A DNA stretch of 64,000 nt from Syngnathus acus. Taxonomy: Eukaryota > Chordata > Actinopteri > Syngnathiformes > Syngnathidae. Of the stretch, positions 1 to 36,745 are shown piece by piece; position 1 is the first letter of the stretch, and every line of letters starts with the position of its first letter. The position numbers and the translations under genes were made by a program. The stretch spans positions 20,560,693 to 20,624,692 of the forward strand of contig NC_051088.1 in assembly GCF_901709675.1 (NCBI RefSeq). Reading direction: 5' to 3'. The notes beneath the pieces are model-generated. The model ran no database searches, had not been told where the DNA came from, and saw only the letters and a program-made list of their open reading frames with translations.

Positions 1-740
1 TAAGCATCATGCTACTGGGGTTTATCAGCCTCGATCGCTACTTGAGGCTCAAAGGGAAGGGCAGAGTGCGAAGAGGCTTGGGGGCACGACTCTGCGGATG
101 TGGTTTGCCGTGTAGTTGGGTGGCATGTGGGGCACTATGGGGCCTGTCTCTGGCAGCATTGGTTCCCATGATTGCCACTGCGGAGGACAAAGAGGAACAC
201 AACAAATGCTTCCAATTCAAGCATCGAAGGCTTGCCAGCGGAAAAGCTTACTTTAATATTGTACTGGTGGCAATGTTTTGGTTTGTCTTCATCATGCTCG
301 TGGTGTGCTATGCCAAGATCACCTACCAGTTAATGAAAGTGTCAAGGGACAAGCCAGAACTTCCCAATGCACGAAAATATGGATGTACAGCAAAGAAATC
401 CTTCTTTGTCCTTTTCCTGTTCACCCTTTGCTTTGGTCCCTACCACATCTTTCGGCCCATCTACATTCTCGCGCAGCTAAATGAGACAGTGACTTGTGAA
501 TACTTGCGTGTGGTGGATCACATCAATGAGGTCATGCTGTTATTGTCTGCCTTTAACAGCTGTTTGGATCCTGTTATGTATTTTGTTTTGTCTGGCTCGG
601 TGCGCAAAACTGTCATCCATGCACTTGAAAACAGACTTGGCAATCGACTTTTCTTTCAAAATGAAACCCCATCCTACAGCTCTACAACAGAGTTCCGAAG
701 GTCTTCAGTACCTTTAGCTTTACCAAGAACTGTGGACTGA
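1..740 (+). CDS. gpr34: GPR34-like class A GPCR, 3' part (partial at left edge)
   Basis: This is a rhodopsin-family receptor of the P2Y12-like group; GPR34 is known as a lysophosphatidylserine receptor of microglia and other immune cells. The frame is open from the first base, so the ATG at 9 is an internal methionine, not the true start. Visible are the end of TM3 with MLLGFISLDRY (DRY motif), TM4, an ECL2 cysteine (NKCFQF), TM5 (FNIVLVAMFWFVFIMLVVCY), TM6 with FTLCFGPYH, and TM7 with NSCLDPVMYF (the DPxxY form). A Ser/Thr-rich tail ends at the TGA at 738-740. About 245 of the roughly 380 residues usual for GPR34 are present. The gene lies inside a cask intron on the opposite strand, as in human, which supports GPR34 over other P2Y12-like receptors. 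No intron is seen in this part. Confidence 0.88.
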   Translation, partial: SIMLLGFISLDRYLRLKGKGRVRRGLGARLCGCGLPCSWVACGALWGLSLAALVPMIATAEDKEEHNKCFQFKHRRLASGKAYFNIVLVAMFWFVFIMLVVCYAKITYQLMKVSRDKPELPNARKYGCTAKKSFFVLFLFTLCFGPYHIFRPIYILAQLNETVTCEYLRVVDHINEVMLLLSAFNSCLDPVMYFVLSGSVRKTVIHALENRLGNRLFFQNETPSYSSTTEFRRSSVPLALPRTVD

Positions 741-832
741 GTCTTCCACACCACTGGTATTGACAGAACCATGACTTCAGATGAACGTATCACAATGGTG
801 TGTTATTACTCTTCACAGACTTGCTGCATGTA

Positions 833-838
833 AATAAA
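833..838 (+). promoter_or_regulatory. gpr34 polyadenylation signal
   Basis: A canonical AATAAA lies about 93 bases after the gpr34 stop codon, giving a short 3'UTR of roughly 110-120 bases. The next cask exon on the other strand starts only about 250 bases further on. Confidence 0.6.
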
Positions 839-1086
839 GATGATGGATTTGCAAAACCGCTTGGCCACGCCCATTACCTTGCTTGGCAGTCCCGCAACGA
901 CTGTGACGTAATTGTTTAAAATACATCATAGGAAATGGATAAAAATGAACGGATTAAAGAATACCCCCCAAACTGATTTTAAAAGTATCTCTGCAGCACC
1001 TGTACCCACTACATCCAAACCACAACATTAATGTCAGTAATCTAATTGATTTGTGGATGTAAATGTTGCATTAAGAGGGGCTGTCA

Positions 1087-8929
<7,843 letters not shown>

Positions 8930-10666
8930 GGTCCAAAGTCAAACGGGGGAGCTCTACAAATAGCCCCCTTCCCAATAGTTTAGGATCTGATCTGCACACT
9001 TAATTAACGAGGGGCGTGATTATGGCAGGTCGGTGACAGCGGGAAATGTGCGTCCCAAATACGATGAAGATGAAAGCATCGGTCACTACAGAGTGCAAGT
9101 TCGCCCGCCCCACCTTCTGGGGGTTCTGCTAGCCAGCTAGCGGGCTAGCTCAACAGGAACCACAGACCAGACCGCAAGGGTTGGAGATTTTCCTCCTTTG
9201 CAGGGAAACAATTACATGACTCCGATCCGCATTATTCCATCAAATTATAGTGCAAAGTGTTTGACACCATCTGCAAATCCATCAAGATGTCCAGGTGAGA
9301 TGACGGTGTTGAGCTTCAGCAAAAGCTAATCGCTGTCCGAAATGCTGGGTTTTATGGGCTAGCTGACGATGGAATAGCCGGTTGACTCCTGGCTTGATTG
9401 CACTGTGCACGCCCAGTATCTCAGACGGTTTGCCCTATCCAAACGTATCATATGGGAAATCCCGCTTGCCAAATCGAAGCAGAGAATCTCCACTATGGAG
9501 TCGATCACAACGCCGCCGCATATGCTTCTTGTGAAATTGCATCCAACACCTCAAATGTTGCGTCCACCGTTAGTCGGATGCTGGCAGTCGCTCCGACTTC
9601 GTCAAATGTGTCGCCCAAGAACCCGATGAGCCAAAATGGCGCCCCCCGAAACGACCCACACTCAATGCTTTAGTGACGTTAGAGCCAAAATGGCGTTCGA
9701 CGGGCGTCTGATTTCCAGGCAACGGTTCCAGCCATCCAGCGTCATTTTTCTGCGCATGTGCCAGCATTCCTGCAGCTCCATGTCTTACGTCACCTTTTAC
9801 CACATTGCTCGCTTCAGTGTATCAACATACAATGTTTGGCATGTCTGTCAGGGATAAATGCATATGGCGGATTGTTATGTTATTTTGACAGTGATTCCCT
9901 AAATCCCATGGGTTTAAAGGGAGGTTCCCCAGAAAAGGGTTGTCGTGTCTCTCGCCGTGGCTTTGCATCAGCCCCTCTCCTCGCGTCCACCGTTGGTATA
10001 TAGATTCATCAATTGGCACTCTGATTGGCTGTTGATGTGGTCATCAATGCAGTACTGTACAATATGCATGTTGCCTGAGATCTGATTTCAACTATAGAAA
10101 TGAATGTATGGACAGTTTATATTATATGGGACTATATTATTACTGGGACTCTAATGTCAAGAACTGGGCTGTTTCCGAGGTAACGATGGCGGGGGCGTGA
10201 CTTTGGTAGTTTATTGGCCATTCCCACTTGGTACCTTTTCCGTTTCCAACACTTTCAACATACACTTCTTACCATGAAAACATTTCGATCATAGATTGTT
10301 GCCTTTTTTCCTAACCGAAAGACAAAATAATGTATTTAAATTGTGGGGAGTATTTTCAATCTTCTTTTTTATCATTTGTAATTAAAATGCAAATAAATAC
10401 AAATACGACATACTGATTAGATATAATGCGTTTGCAGCGCGTTCGGCCCTGTCACGGCACAGGATGATGAAATACAGAAAATGGGGAGCATTAAAGAGAA
10501 CGTGAGCGGCGTCTGACGGCTGTGGCTGCATGGCATACTCCATGTCGAAAGGTAGCGGTAATGAGCGCTATATGTTGTTAAATTCAACTGCATAAAAGAA
10601 GAAGAAGCGGGGCGCGGTGTTCAAATTTGTTTACAGCGCACTTCTTTTTCGATCCGAGTAGCAAAT
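8930..10666. promoter_or_regulatory. cask/cenpl divergent intergenic region
   Basis: The 1.7 kb between the start codons of cask (leftward) and cenpl (rightward) should hold both promoters. The part from about 8900 to 9800 is relatively CpG-rich. Two copies of CCAAAATGGCG, a YY1-like motif, lie at 9631-9641 and 9685-9695, 54 bp apart. The right part, about 10050-10560, is more AT-rich. Open frames in the region have no recognisable protein. Confidence 0.5.
10607..10625 (+). promoter_or_regulatory. Possible E2F-like / CHR-like promoter motif of cenpl
   Basis: GCGGGGCGCGG (10607-10617) is followed by TTCAAA (10620-10625), the reverse of the CHR core TTTGAA, about 42 bases before the cenpl ATG. 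E2F/CHR pairs are typical of G2/M-phase centromere genes. The reversed orientation makes this a suggestion only. Confidence 0.3.
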
Positions 10667-12691
10667 ATGTTACCCTCGGTACAAAAAAGGTAATACGCTT
10701 TTGTTTACAAACATTGTGATTGCATTCGTCTGGAGAAAAAACATATTTAGCGCCGTTTTACTCGTGTACAAATCATATCAAATTATGGATTATTTGGTCC
10801 TTTTTGGTGAGCAATGGTGCACTGTTTAGAACGAATCGTTTTTCCTTTCCTGTCATAATATTATCCTTCCAATCAGTTCCCGTTTTTTACTGCAAAACAC
10901 ACAATTTACGATTGTTTGCCCCTTCATTTAGCTTGCGAATTTGGATTGTAATTACAACTGTAATTCGAAGAGAACTTTGTGTTCTTCTTTTGGGACCTTT
11001 TGTTTTTCGAGATGTCCATTCCTAGTTACCTCCTCAGCTCGCTCCGCCACAACTTACAACCTGCGGTCTTCTGCAAGAATAATACCAAATAATAATAATA
11101 ATATTCTAAATGTATTTATGGTTATTACGGACTGTTTCTAACCTTCACGAGTCATCACCACGTCAGTGATTTTAGATATCTCTACAACTTTACCTTACCC
11201 ATTTTCCATAGCAGTAATTGAGTTTTCAACCCGACAAAGCCTTCCGAAGAATTTGTAATTAAAACAAAACAAAAAATACTGTAACATCAAATTTAACGTT
11301 ACGAACTGACATAATTTCTGGTGAACCATTTTAAATTGCAAGATGCTAAGCATTACTAGTTTCACTGCATGATGATTTGCATTCATATTCTTCAAATACA
11401 TTGTGTTTTCTAGTGTGGCAAGAACCCCCAACGAAAAAAGGCGTAAAACTAGGAGCTACCGACTTTCCTACCAGAGCATGACAGGACATACCTCCAGTAC
11501 GAGAGCACTGACGTCACTGCGGCTCAACACCAAGAGAACGCCAAATCCTGACAATATCCTTGTGAGTAATCCCAAATTGCTTCTTGCTTGATGACAGGTC
11601 ATCATTAATGGGTAATGACCACTACGCTTTTCTTTTATCAGGATAAGGTGGACCCCAAACAGTTGGCCTCCCTGATGGGCACAAAATGGCAGCTGTCTTA
11701 TGTCACACCTCTCTACCGATTCCGCTATACCCAGCTGAAGAGTTACGCCAGGCAACTGTCTGCATTTATGGCTGCGGAGAGGCAGAAAGGTCTGGCAGTG
11801 GAGGAGGGAAGTACACAAAGCCTCAGGATCACCTTCTCTGTGGTTCATGGTCTGGCTGTAACGGATGATGATGCTGAGACCATCTTAATACAGGTTTGCA
11901 CAGGATTGTAGAGATAATGCTCAGCCAGATGTCGGTCAGTCTATCTGCAAGATCCTTTTGCTTACGCTTCTATTGTCTCCCACTCTAGATCTATGATAAC
12001 TCCCTATTTGCTGGGCAGGATGACCATCAGAAGACAGTATGGAGAGGCTGGCTTGCTTGCGTCAATGGCAACTCTGACTCCATTAAATCTCTTCCAAAAG
12101 AGTTCATGTCTCTACCACTATTTGGCAGCAGTGGGACGGAGACACTCACCGCCTTGGTCAAATCCTGGTTCCAGAAGAACTTTGACTGCTGCTTTGGCTT
12201 GTTAGAGATCAACCAAACCACCTTGGAATGGTTGGTGGCATTATGGACCAACTGCCACATGGACTCCAATATTAAGCAACTCAAAATGATTTGGACTCTT
12301 CCGTTTAAGCCGCCACTTCAGGTCACCTATGCTGTACACCCCGATGACGCTTGGGCGCTATGGCGCAGTGTAAAAGTGGATCAGGCCGACAATGTTATTG
12401 ACAGAGAAGATTCCATAAACTTTATAAAGGGCCTCATGGGCCACTTTTATCGATTTTACTTGATGGATCTGTCAGCTGGGAACCTGAGCCATGTGTCAAC
12501 AGCGCTGGGCACAGCCGAAAGTAACGGCAGGATCAAGGTACCTAAATCTGAAACAGGACTTTCTCTCAGGTGTGTGATAAAAACAGAGTTAATATATGTA
12601 TGTGCTTTTGTTTCAGTTTTCCAACAGCAAATCCATGATCACCACTCTGACGCTGCTGACCGAGTGTGCCCTGCTCAAAATGCCCTTTTAA
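10667..12691 (+). CDS. cenpl: Centromere protein L (complete, 5 coding exons)
   Basis: CENP-L is a subunit of the constitutive centromere-associated network; it pairs with CENP-N at the CENP-A nucleosome and inner kinetochore. Coding exons are 10667-10689, 11414-11561, 11642-11893, 11989-12537 and 12617-12691. All junctions are GT-AG with matching phase and total 1,047 nt (348 residues; human CENPL is 344). Family hallmarks include KWQLSYVTPLYRFRYTQLK, YARQLSAFMAAERQKGLAVE, VWRGWLACVNG, WFQKNFDCCFGLLEIN, YAVHPDDAWALW and a C-terminus ending LLTECALLKMPF. The start is the only ATG upstream that splices in frame: a 7-codon first exon reading MLPSVQK, then a split Ser codon. The basic Ser/Thr-rich N-terminus (RTPNEKRRKTRSYR) is poorly conserved in the family. 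The gene converges on fundc1. Confidence 0.93.
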
Positions 12692-13230
12692 AGACTGCAC
12701 CAGATCGTTGACCATGTTATTCAAGTCCACTGAATTCACTTGACGGGGTCTTCTCAGTCTTGGGATTGCATATTATACATTTTACCTGTAAATGACATGA
12801 TTGTATATTAGCAATCTTTTCATTTGCTGTCCTCCCAACGTGGAACATTTGAACATTTTCACCGCAGACGTTTGAAAGGAGGCCAAGAAAGCCTATCCAT
12901 TTTGATGAGGAATGGATAAAGGTGTGGGTACATCGATGTTGAGTTTGAATCCTCAGCGGTGAGAGTCCACCCTCCTGACTCATAATGACGCCATGTTTGT
13001 TCATCCTTTATACACCAAGAACTTGCTTGTTCACAAGAGTATGAACAATGCCCATGCACAAATGTTTTTTTATCCTGCTAATTATGTGGTCGTTTTTGTA
13101 ACTTTGCACATAGTTGTATATTCATGAGTAGCTGTTTTTTTTTTATGCCCAGTATATCTGTATTAAAGGCTAAATGTTTTCTTTTAAAAGATTGTTCATC
13201 AACACTGAATACAATAAATCGTATTGCAAC
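12692..13230 (+). other. cenpl 3'UTR
   Basis: Non-coding sequence after the cenpl stop. A canonical AATAAA at 13213-13218 suggests a 3' end near 13235. Short frames inside lack conserved content. Confidence 0.5.
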
Positions 13231-14080
13231 ATCTGGTTTTAGTTGTTACCCTTACCTGGCTTTTGCGCAAGACACAAACAGTCATTCATTTTCTTTAATA
13301 CAGACATGAAAATCAATCATTTCATTTGTTCATCTTAAAAAAATACATTTAAAATAAGGAACCCAGCAAACAGTTACTGTTTAGATGTCAAACAATGAGG
13401 CAGCTCACAATTTCACACAGAAAACAATGAGGCAGTTGACAAATTCACATATGCTTGAGGACAGTACAAAAACATTAAACATGTTACATGCATAGAATTG
13501 AGCAGGTAAAAATACAGCTAGATGTCCTACTTCAGTTTGTAATGTGTGAATGGCAAGTTTAAATTCTACAGTAAATGCATGAAAAAAAATCACCATACTG
13601 TATTACTCTCGGTGACAACTGCAGATGCTCATCTGTCCATTAAGCTGCAATGTGATAAAGATGAAAAAAAAAAAATCCATATAAAATAAGTAGTACTTGT
13701 AATATTTGCACAAAGTAAATGTGATTGCATTGTAGCAGTGTGGGTTTCACTTCTGGCCAGCACGCGTGTGAAGAGAGTGTATATCGAATGCGCACGTTGG
13801 AACATGATAATCAAAAATCAGGAACGAGCACAAAGAAATTAAAGAACAATAACAATTGTGTCTTACAGTGAGCTTTAGGTGATTGAGGTAACATTCGCTA
13901 ACTTCCATTTAATGTCTTCAGCAATGGTGAATGATTATTACTCAATAACACTAATATCAACAGCCTTTGCACAAGAGTCACTTGCTTTCCGCCTACTTAT
14001 CATTTTTGATCATATCGATAGTTGATGCTACGATGTTGATTTGTTAAGTTTCTGTTCATAACCTCGGACAGAATTTCTGG
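13231..14080. other. cenpl-fundc1 intergenic, no gene seen
   Basis: AT-rich unique-looking sequence between convergent genes. I see no coding signal or clear repeat. Confidence 0.6.
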
Positions 14081-14084
14081 GCCC

Positions 14085-14668
14085 AGCCGAGGCATTGAGG
14101 GGGTCCGGTTTGGTGGTCTCAGTATTACATCTCTGCTTTTTGCAGATGATTGGCTTCGTCAAGCCGCAATCTGAGACAAAGTCCCACAGTAGGTAAAGAG
14201 TAGCGAGCCCTCTCCGGGTCAGGGATGAGACCCTGCCCCTAGCAGAGGGGTTCAAGTATCTTAGGGTCCTGTTCACTAGTGAGGCCAGGATAGAGTGGGA
14301 GATTGAAAGGCAGATCGGTGCGGCGTCTGCTGTGATGTGGACTCTGTACCGGTCTGTCGTGATCAAGCAGGAGCTGAGCCAAAAGGCAAAGCTCTCGATT
14401 TACCGATCGATCCATGTTGATGAGGCAGGTCGGGCATGTGATTAGAATGCCTCCCAGATGACATGTTCTGGGCATGTCCCACCAGCAGGAGGCCCAGGGG
14501 ACGGCCCAGCTCAGACAGGAGAGTCTCCCGGCTGGCCTGGGCATGTCTTGGAATCGCTCTGGAAGAGTTCTACAACGTGGCTGGGAGAGGGAAGTCTGAG
14601 TTTCCCTGCTGAAGCTTCTGCCCCTGTGACCCAAACCCGGATAAGCGGTAGACGATGGATGGATTGAT
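14085..14668 (+). mobile_element. Degraded 3' end of a non-LTR retrotransposon (reverse transcriptase)
   Basis: Broken frames on the plus strand read SLLFADDW (the FADD catalytic motif of reverse transcriptase), then GFKYLRVLFTSEARIEWEIE, IGAASAVMWTLYRSVVIK and ELSQKAKLSIYRSIHV, then a stop-interrupted C-terminal part and a terminal ATGGATGGAT tail. These match the RT C-terminal region of a LINE common in fish. Stops, frameshifts and internal deletions show it is dead. The exact clade cannot be fixed by eye. Confidence 0.7.
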
Positions 14669-15556
14669 AATGCTGCTATTATTTGGTTGCCATAGCCTGC
14701 CAACTCCAGCCCTTTCTTTTTTGTTATTGTGATTGGTGGTGTCATATACGACTATGAGCCTTTATTGTAAAAAAAATAAAATGGGAATATAAACATAACC
14801 TTGAGAAGATATTTAAGTAAATAAAACCTGCAAGCATTTGTGGGATAGTCCCACAATTCAATTCTTCAAGCTGTTGCACCTTTTTTATTTTCCAGGGCAT
14901 TCTAAATATGTATTTACCAAATTCATTATTTTGTAAATTACACAGCCTCCCCTATTTTCAATTTAAAATGTAACAATAAGGCCAGGATAACATTCCTTCA
15001 GATAAGACATACATAAATGACAAATTGGTCGTACTTCAATTAATATGAGGGACCGCTCTGAGCCAAAATGTTATTTTCATCCCAGTTCGGTGCTGCACAC
15101 AAGTAGGCAATAAACAATGTATCATTTTTACAATGTAACACAACAAAAATATTTGGCAATCTAGGGTCAGTTTTTTCATGCATGAGGCTCGACCAGTTCT
15201 TTTCACCTATTTTATGTTATGCCCGCCAGGAGGAAGAAATGCCCCTAACTCTCCTCACTGACTATAAACAGTATGATTTGTCTATAAAATCATAAGTACA
15301 TCTCTGCATAACATTGCTTTTAACATTGTCCTAATTAAACATGTCACCCACAACCTCAGCCGCCAAAAATGAGAAGTGTAATCCAGCATTTCACACACTC
15401 ACACAACTAAATGTAAATATACAACTCACCACCACAAATCACAATCCAATGATCAAAATTATGTCCATCATGAATTCACAATTTACAAGGAGATGTAAAC
15501 AAAATGTGACAAAAATGACCTACACAGTGACCAAAAGCATAGTGCAGAAGTTTCGT
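14669..15556 (-). other. fundc1 3'UTR and flank
   Basis: Sequence downstream of the fundc1 stop on the minus strand. The nearest AATAAA on that strand (TTTATT on the plus strand) is at 14884-14889, which would give a 3'UTR of about 670 bases. Nothing else is recognised. Confidence 0.4.
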
Positions 15557-17037
15557 TCAGGAGGCCAAACCCAGGAAAAATCCTCCAACAAAGCCACTGG
15601 ACAAGACGATGTTTCTCTTTATAAAATCGCTGGCCTGTATGACAGGGGAGGAAATCATGATCAAATCAGCAGGGTGGATAAAAAACACCAATGGAAAACA
15701 AAAAAAGAGCATAACTCTAAGTGTAAAACAGAATCGTATTTCTCTGTTTCACTTCTTCTTTTTAAGGGGGGGGGGTGCAATTTCCAAATTGTTAGCAGGT
15801 TTGGATCTTCATTTTGCCCCATCCCTTTATTTTGAAACCCCAAAAATTCTTCCACAAATCTTCATGGAAAACGTGTTATCCACCCACCCCAAAAACATTT
15901 CATTTGAATATATTTTTAAGAAAACATGCAAATAGCTAGAAGATAGACAAGCATGAAAGAAAGCTTTTTTTTTTTTTTTTTTTTTTTGCAGATACCTTTA
16001 CCTCCTCAATGAACGTGTTGAGTTCTGGGGCTGCTTTGTTTGCTTTCTTCTTCAGGTGTTTCTTGGCTTTGTTTACATCTTTCTCCACTTTCTTCCAGTC
16101 CACCTGCACGTAGCCACTGTGATTGGCAATCTGTGTAAAAAGGGCATACAAATTTAGGATTTGTCAGTAGAGACAGACAGCTTTCCACCTTTTCTAGATG
16201 TATACTGAAACACAATTCTAATCTCCACTGCTAATGTTTTAGATTACATTTCTAACACAAAAGATTCCCTTTCCCTTGACATTCAAATCTCGCACATGCA
16301 AGAGGATTTAAAAAGGTGCATGTCTTGCCTGTAAAAGGAGGAACCCTCCACCGACAGCAGTGGCTGCCACTTTCCCCACTCTCTGGAAGACATAACCGGC
16401 ACACCTGCATGCATTGAATGGGGGACAGAAAAAGGATGAATGGCAACATTAAACATTCTATGGAAGTCCACTGAACCAAATATATGGTGTTTACCATCCT
16501 GTGATCCCTCCCATCATGAGCTGGGTTGCCACCGAGTACTTCTCAGCTAGCGGCCCAGAGTTGTTCCCAAACACCCTGCTCCACCACTGATGCCGCCGAG
16601 CATATTCGGTCAGATCCACCACCTCGTACACCTCTTCATCACTCTCTGGCTCTTCCTGCCCTGTTGAGAAGAGTTGAAAAACGATCCAATTCAAAGAGGG
16701 AAAAAATGCAAGTGCATGTGGACCTGGATTCTTTATTAGCATGACATTATAAGGAATGGCTAGTTGAACTGAAGCACTCAGCTGTTAAGACACCTTTCTA
16801 TATAGAATCTCCAAAATAGCTGTCATCGTTACGTCATATTGATGGGAGGACGTGGGGCAGTATTTTTGAGCAATCTATCGGCAAATTCTCCCGCAAATAC
16901 TTCAATAAAAATTGTGCACTAAATCGAGTCATACAAACAGAGGACATGCTCCTAATGTATCAAATTATTTGAAGCAAACCCGTCGATAAGTCATACATTA
17001 ACAAGTCCGCACCTTCCCTCTGCTCCACGGTCGCCAT
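15557..17037 (-). CDS. fundc1: FUN14 domain-containing protein 1, mitophagy receptor (complete)
   Basis: FUNDC1 is an outer mitochondrial membrane protein that recruits LC3 during hypoxia-induced mitophagy. Coding exons on the minus strand are 17037-17013, 16660-16495, 16404-16329, 16130-16002 and 15634-15557: 474 nt, 157 residues (human 155). The N-terminus MATVEQREG leads to the LIR-like motif YEVV (Y20-V23), then [79 protein letters not shown], and the C-terminal membrane segment ending [14 protein letters not shown]. The acceptor of exon 2 (AACAG before GGCAGGAAG) was chosen because the alternative six bases on breaks the frame. The intron after exon 3 uses a GC donor (CAG/GCAAGA). A poly-T run at about 15965-15987 lies just inside the last intron. 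The gene is head-to-head with kdm6a. Confidence 0.95.
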
Positions 17038-17795
17038 TTTGAAGGGGCTGGAGAATTTAACAGGATGTTGACAAAATAAGCCGCGCCCACGCGATGATGC
17101 CGTGTCCACGGACGTATATATGTCAGTGGCCGTGCCACGTCGCTCAGCAACCTTTATTATTAAAATATTGCAACCTTTGCTTCTTGTCGGGAGAACACTC
17201 CGGGCTTGTGGCGACATATTTGAACATTCAAACATAAGTTACATTGCATGAAAGTCGTGGATAGAATCCAATATTTACAAGTACCTATCAAGCTGTCTTT
17301 ACTTTGCAAAAAAAAGTGTTGTAAAATCAGTTCTGATCAGGTTTCAGTGTGCAGACTGGTTTGCAAAAAAGATGATGTACAGTGTATTATTGAAGACGAG
17401 AGGCAATGGCAGAGAAGTCATATGGTGGGATGCACGCATGTTGATTGGCTAAAACACAAGGTGAGGGCGTGGCCACAACGGCGCGTGGGTTTGCTTCGTT
17501 GACACAATTAAAACAACTTTATCTTCTCAGCCGAAACGCGTTTAATTGAGGAATACTTACACATTGGATTATGTGTTCATGTAGTCGCAATTGAGCCACG
17601 GTATGATCTCGCTTTGGGAAGAAAAATGTGACGTTGAAGATCAGCTCGCGGAGCGCTGCTTGTCCCCCGGAAAGGATTTACTACATCGAATCGCATCTTT
17701 TCAGGCTGGGAAAAGTTTTTGATCGTTTGCTTTTCTTCGCTTCCGTCTGTTTGATTCGGTGGAGTAAGCCGATCGCCTGTGCGTTGGGATTTTCC
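17038..17795. promoter_or_regulatory. Shared fundc1/kdm6a bidirectional promoter region
   Basis: Only 758 bases separate the start codons of these divergent genes. The stretch includes CpG-containing sequence on the kdm6a side (about 17530-17800), and the fundc1 start codon lies in a YY1-like AAAATGGCGACC context. I see no TATA box that clearly assigns a start site to either gene. Confidence 0.6.
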
Positions 17796-35701
<17,906 letters not shown>

Positions 35702-36745
35702 CATTAGGAGACCCATGACTTTTGGAGCGGAAACGTGAAGCCAATTTAAAAAAAACACATCTATGTACACGGACCCCTTTCTGATATTCAGGAACGCCAA
35801 GGCCGTCTCTACACCTTTGCCACCACCCCTCTCCCCGCATGGACGGCTGGAGGCTGAGGCTACTGCGTGTGTCTGTCTATGCAACCTATTTGGTCCACCC
35901 CCCTCCCCCCAAAATGGGGGCAGCACCAAGATTGCTCACAGGACTGTTTCTTCCTCTACCCTCTCAATCCTCTTTAATGACAGCGGCTCAGCCCATTTCA
36001 GTGGAAGACTTAATCAAAAATGGTTTGGAGCAGGAATATGGGGGGGGGGGAGTGTTTCTTTTAATGCGTGATGAAATGTTTTGTAGATATTTAACTGTTC
36101 ATAACTGGCTATACCACCCTTAAAAGACTACTGACTTGACCACCTTATTGCCCCCCTTTTTCTCACTCTCTTCTGCATCGAGGCTTTGGCTTTTGATTTT
36201 TAACAATTTCCCTTGAATGTCTTCTTTTTCCCTAAGGGGCAGTAGCCTGCTCTTTGTCTATGCTATTTTGAGACTCGGTATCTTCACAAAATTTTTAACG
36301 TGATTTTGTTTTCTTTCTCAGCTTTTGTTTTGTCTTGTTCTTTTCCAACTGTTTTTTCTTAGGTAAGTAAAAAAAAGGAAAAATCTAGTTAAAAAATCTA
36401 AAATATACTAGCCAAGTCACAAAGAAAATGGGTTGCACATAGACTTATGAAATAAAGTTTAATTTGTGATTGTTTTGTTGTTTCTAATCTTGATGTAAAT
36501 TTACACTATTTATAAATACATATTTATTGCTTGAAAATATTTGTTGATGGAATGCTGTTATTTTTTTCCAGAGTACCTGCCATTAAATTTGAAGGGGTTT
36601 TGTCATTTTAACACAACTCCTCTTACATTTTCTATATATAAATAAAATTGCTTAGCAAGCATTGTACAGAAACAAACATTTAAATTTGTTTTATTGTTTG
36701 AAGAATGTTTTATGAGTCAATAAACACAAAGTTGTCAAATCATCT
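35702..36745 (+). other. kdm6a 3'UTR
   Basis: AT-rich sequence after the TGA at 35699-35701. AATAAA signals occur near 36450 and 36640 and at 36719-36724; the last suggests the transcript end near 36745. Alternative polyadenylation is possible. Confidence 0.55.

Noticed and set aside
9398-9673. 91-aa open frame in the cask/cenpl intergenic region
   Set aside because: It has no recognisable family and no splice context, and lies in CpG-rich promoter-like DNA where stops are rare by composition.
13997-14745. Minus-strand open frames (112 and 168 aa) over the LINE remnant
   Set aside because: They are antisense to the reverse-transcriptase fragment, which reads on the plus strand.
17628-17795. 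N-terminal extension of kdm6a into the upstream open frame
   Set aside because: The frame is open, but the first codon is GTG and no in-frame ATG occurs before 17796. The conserved vertebrate N-terminus begins at MQSC.
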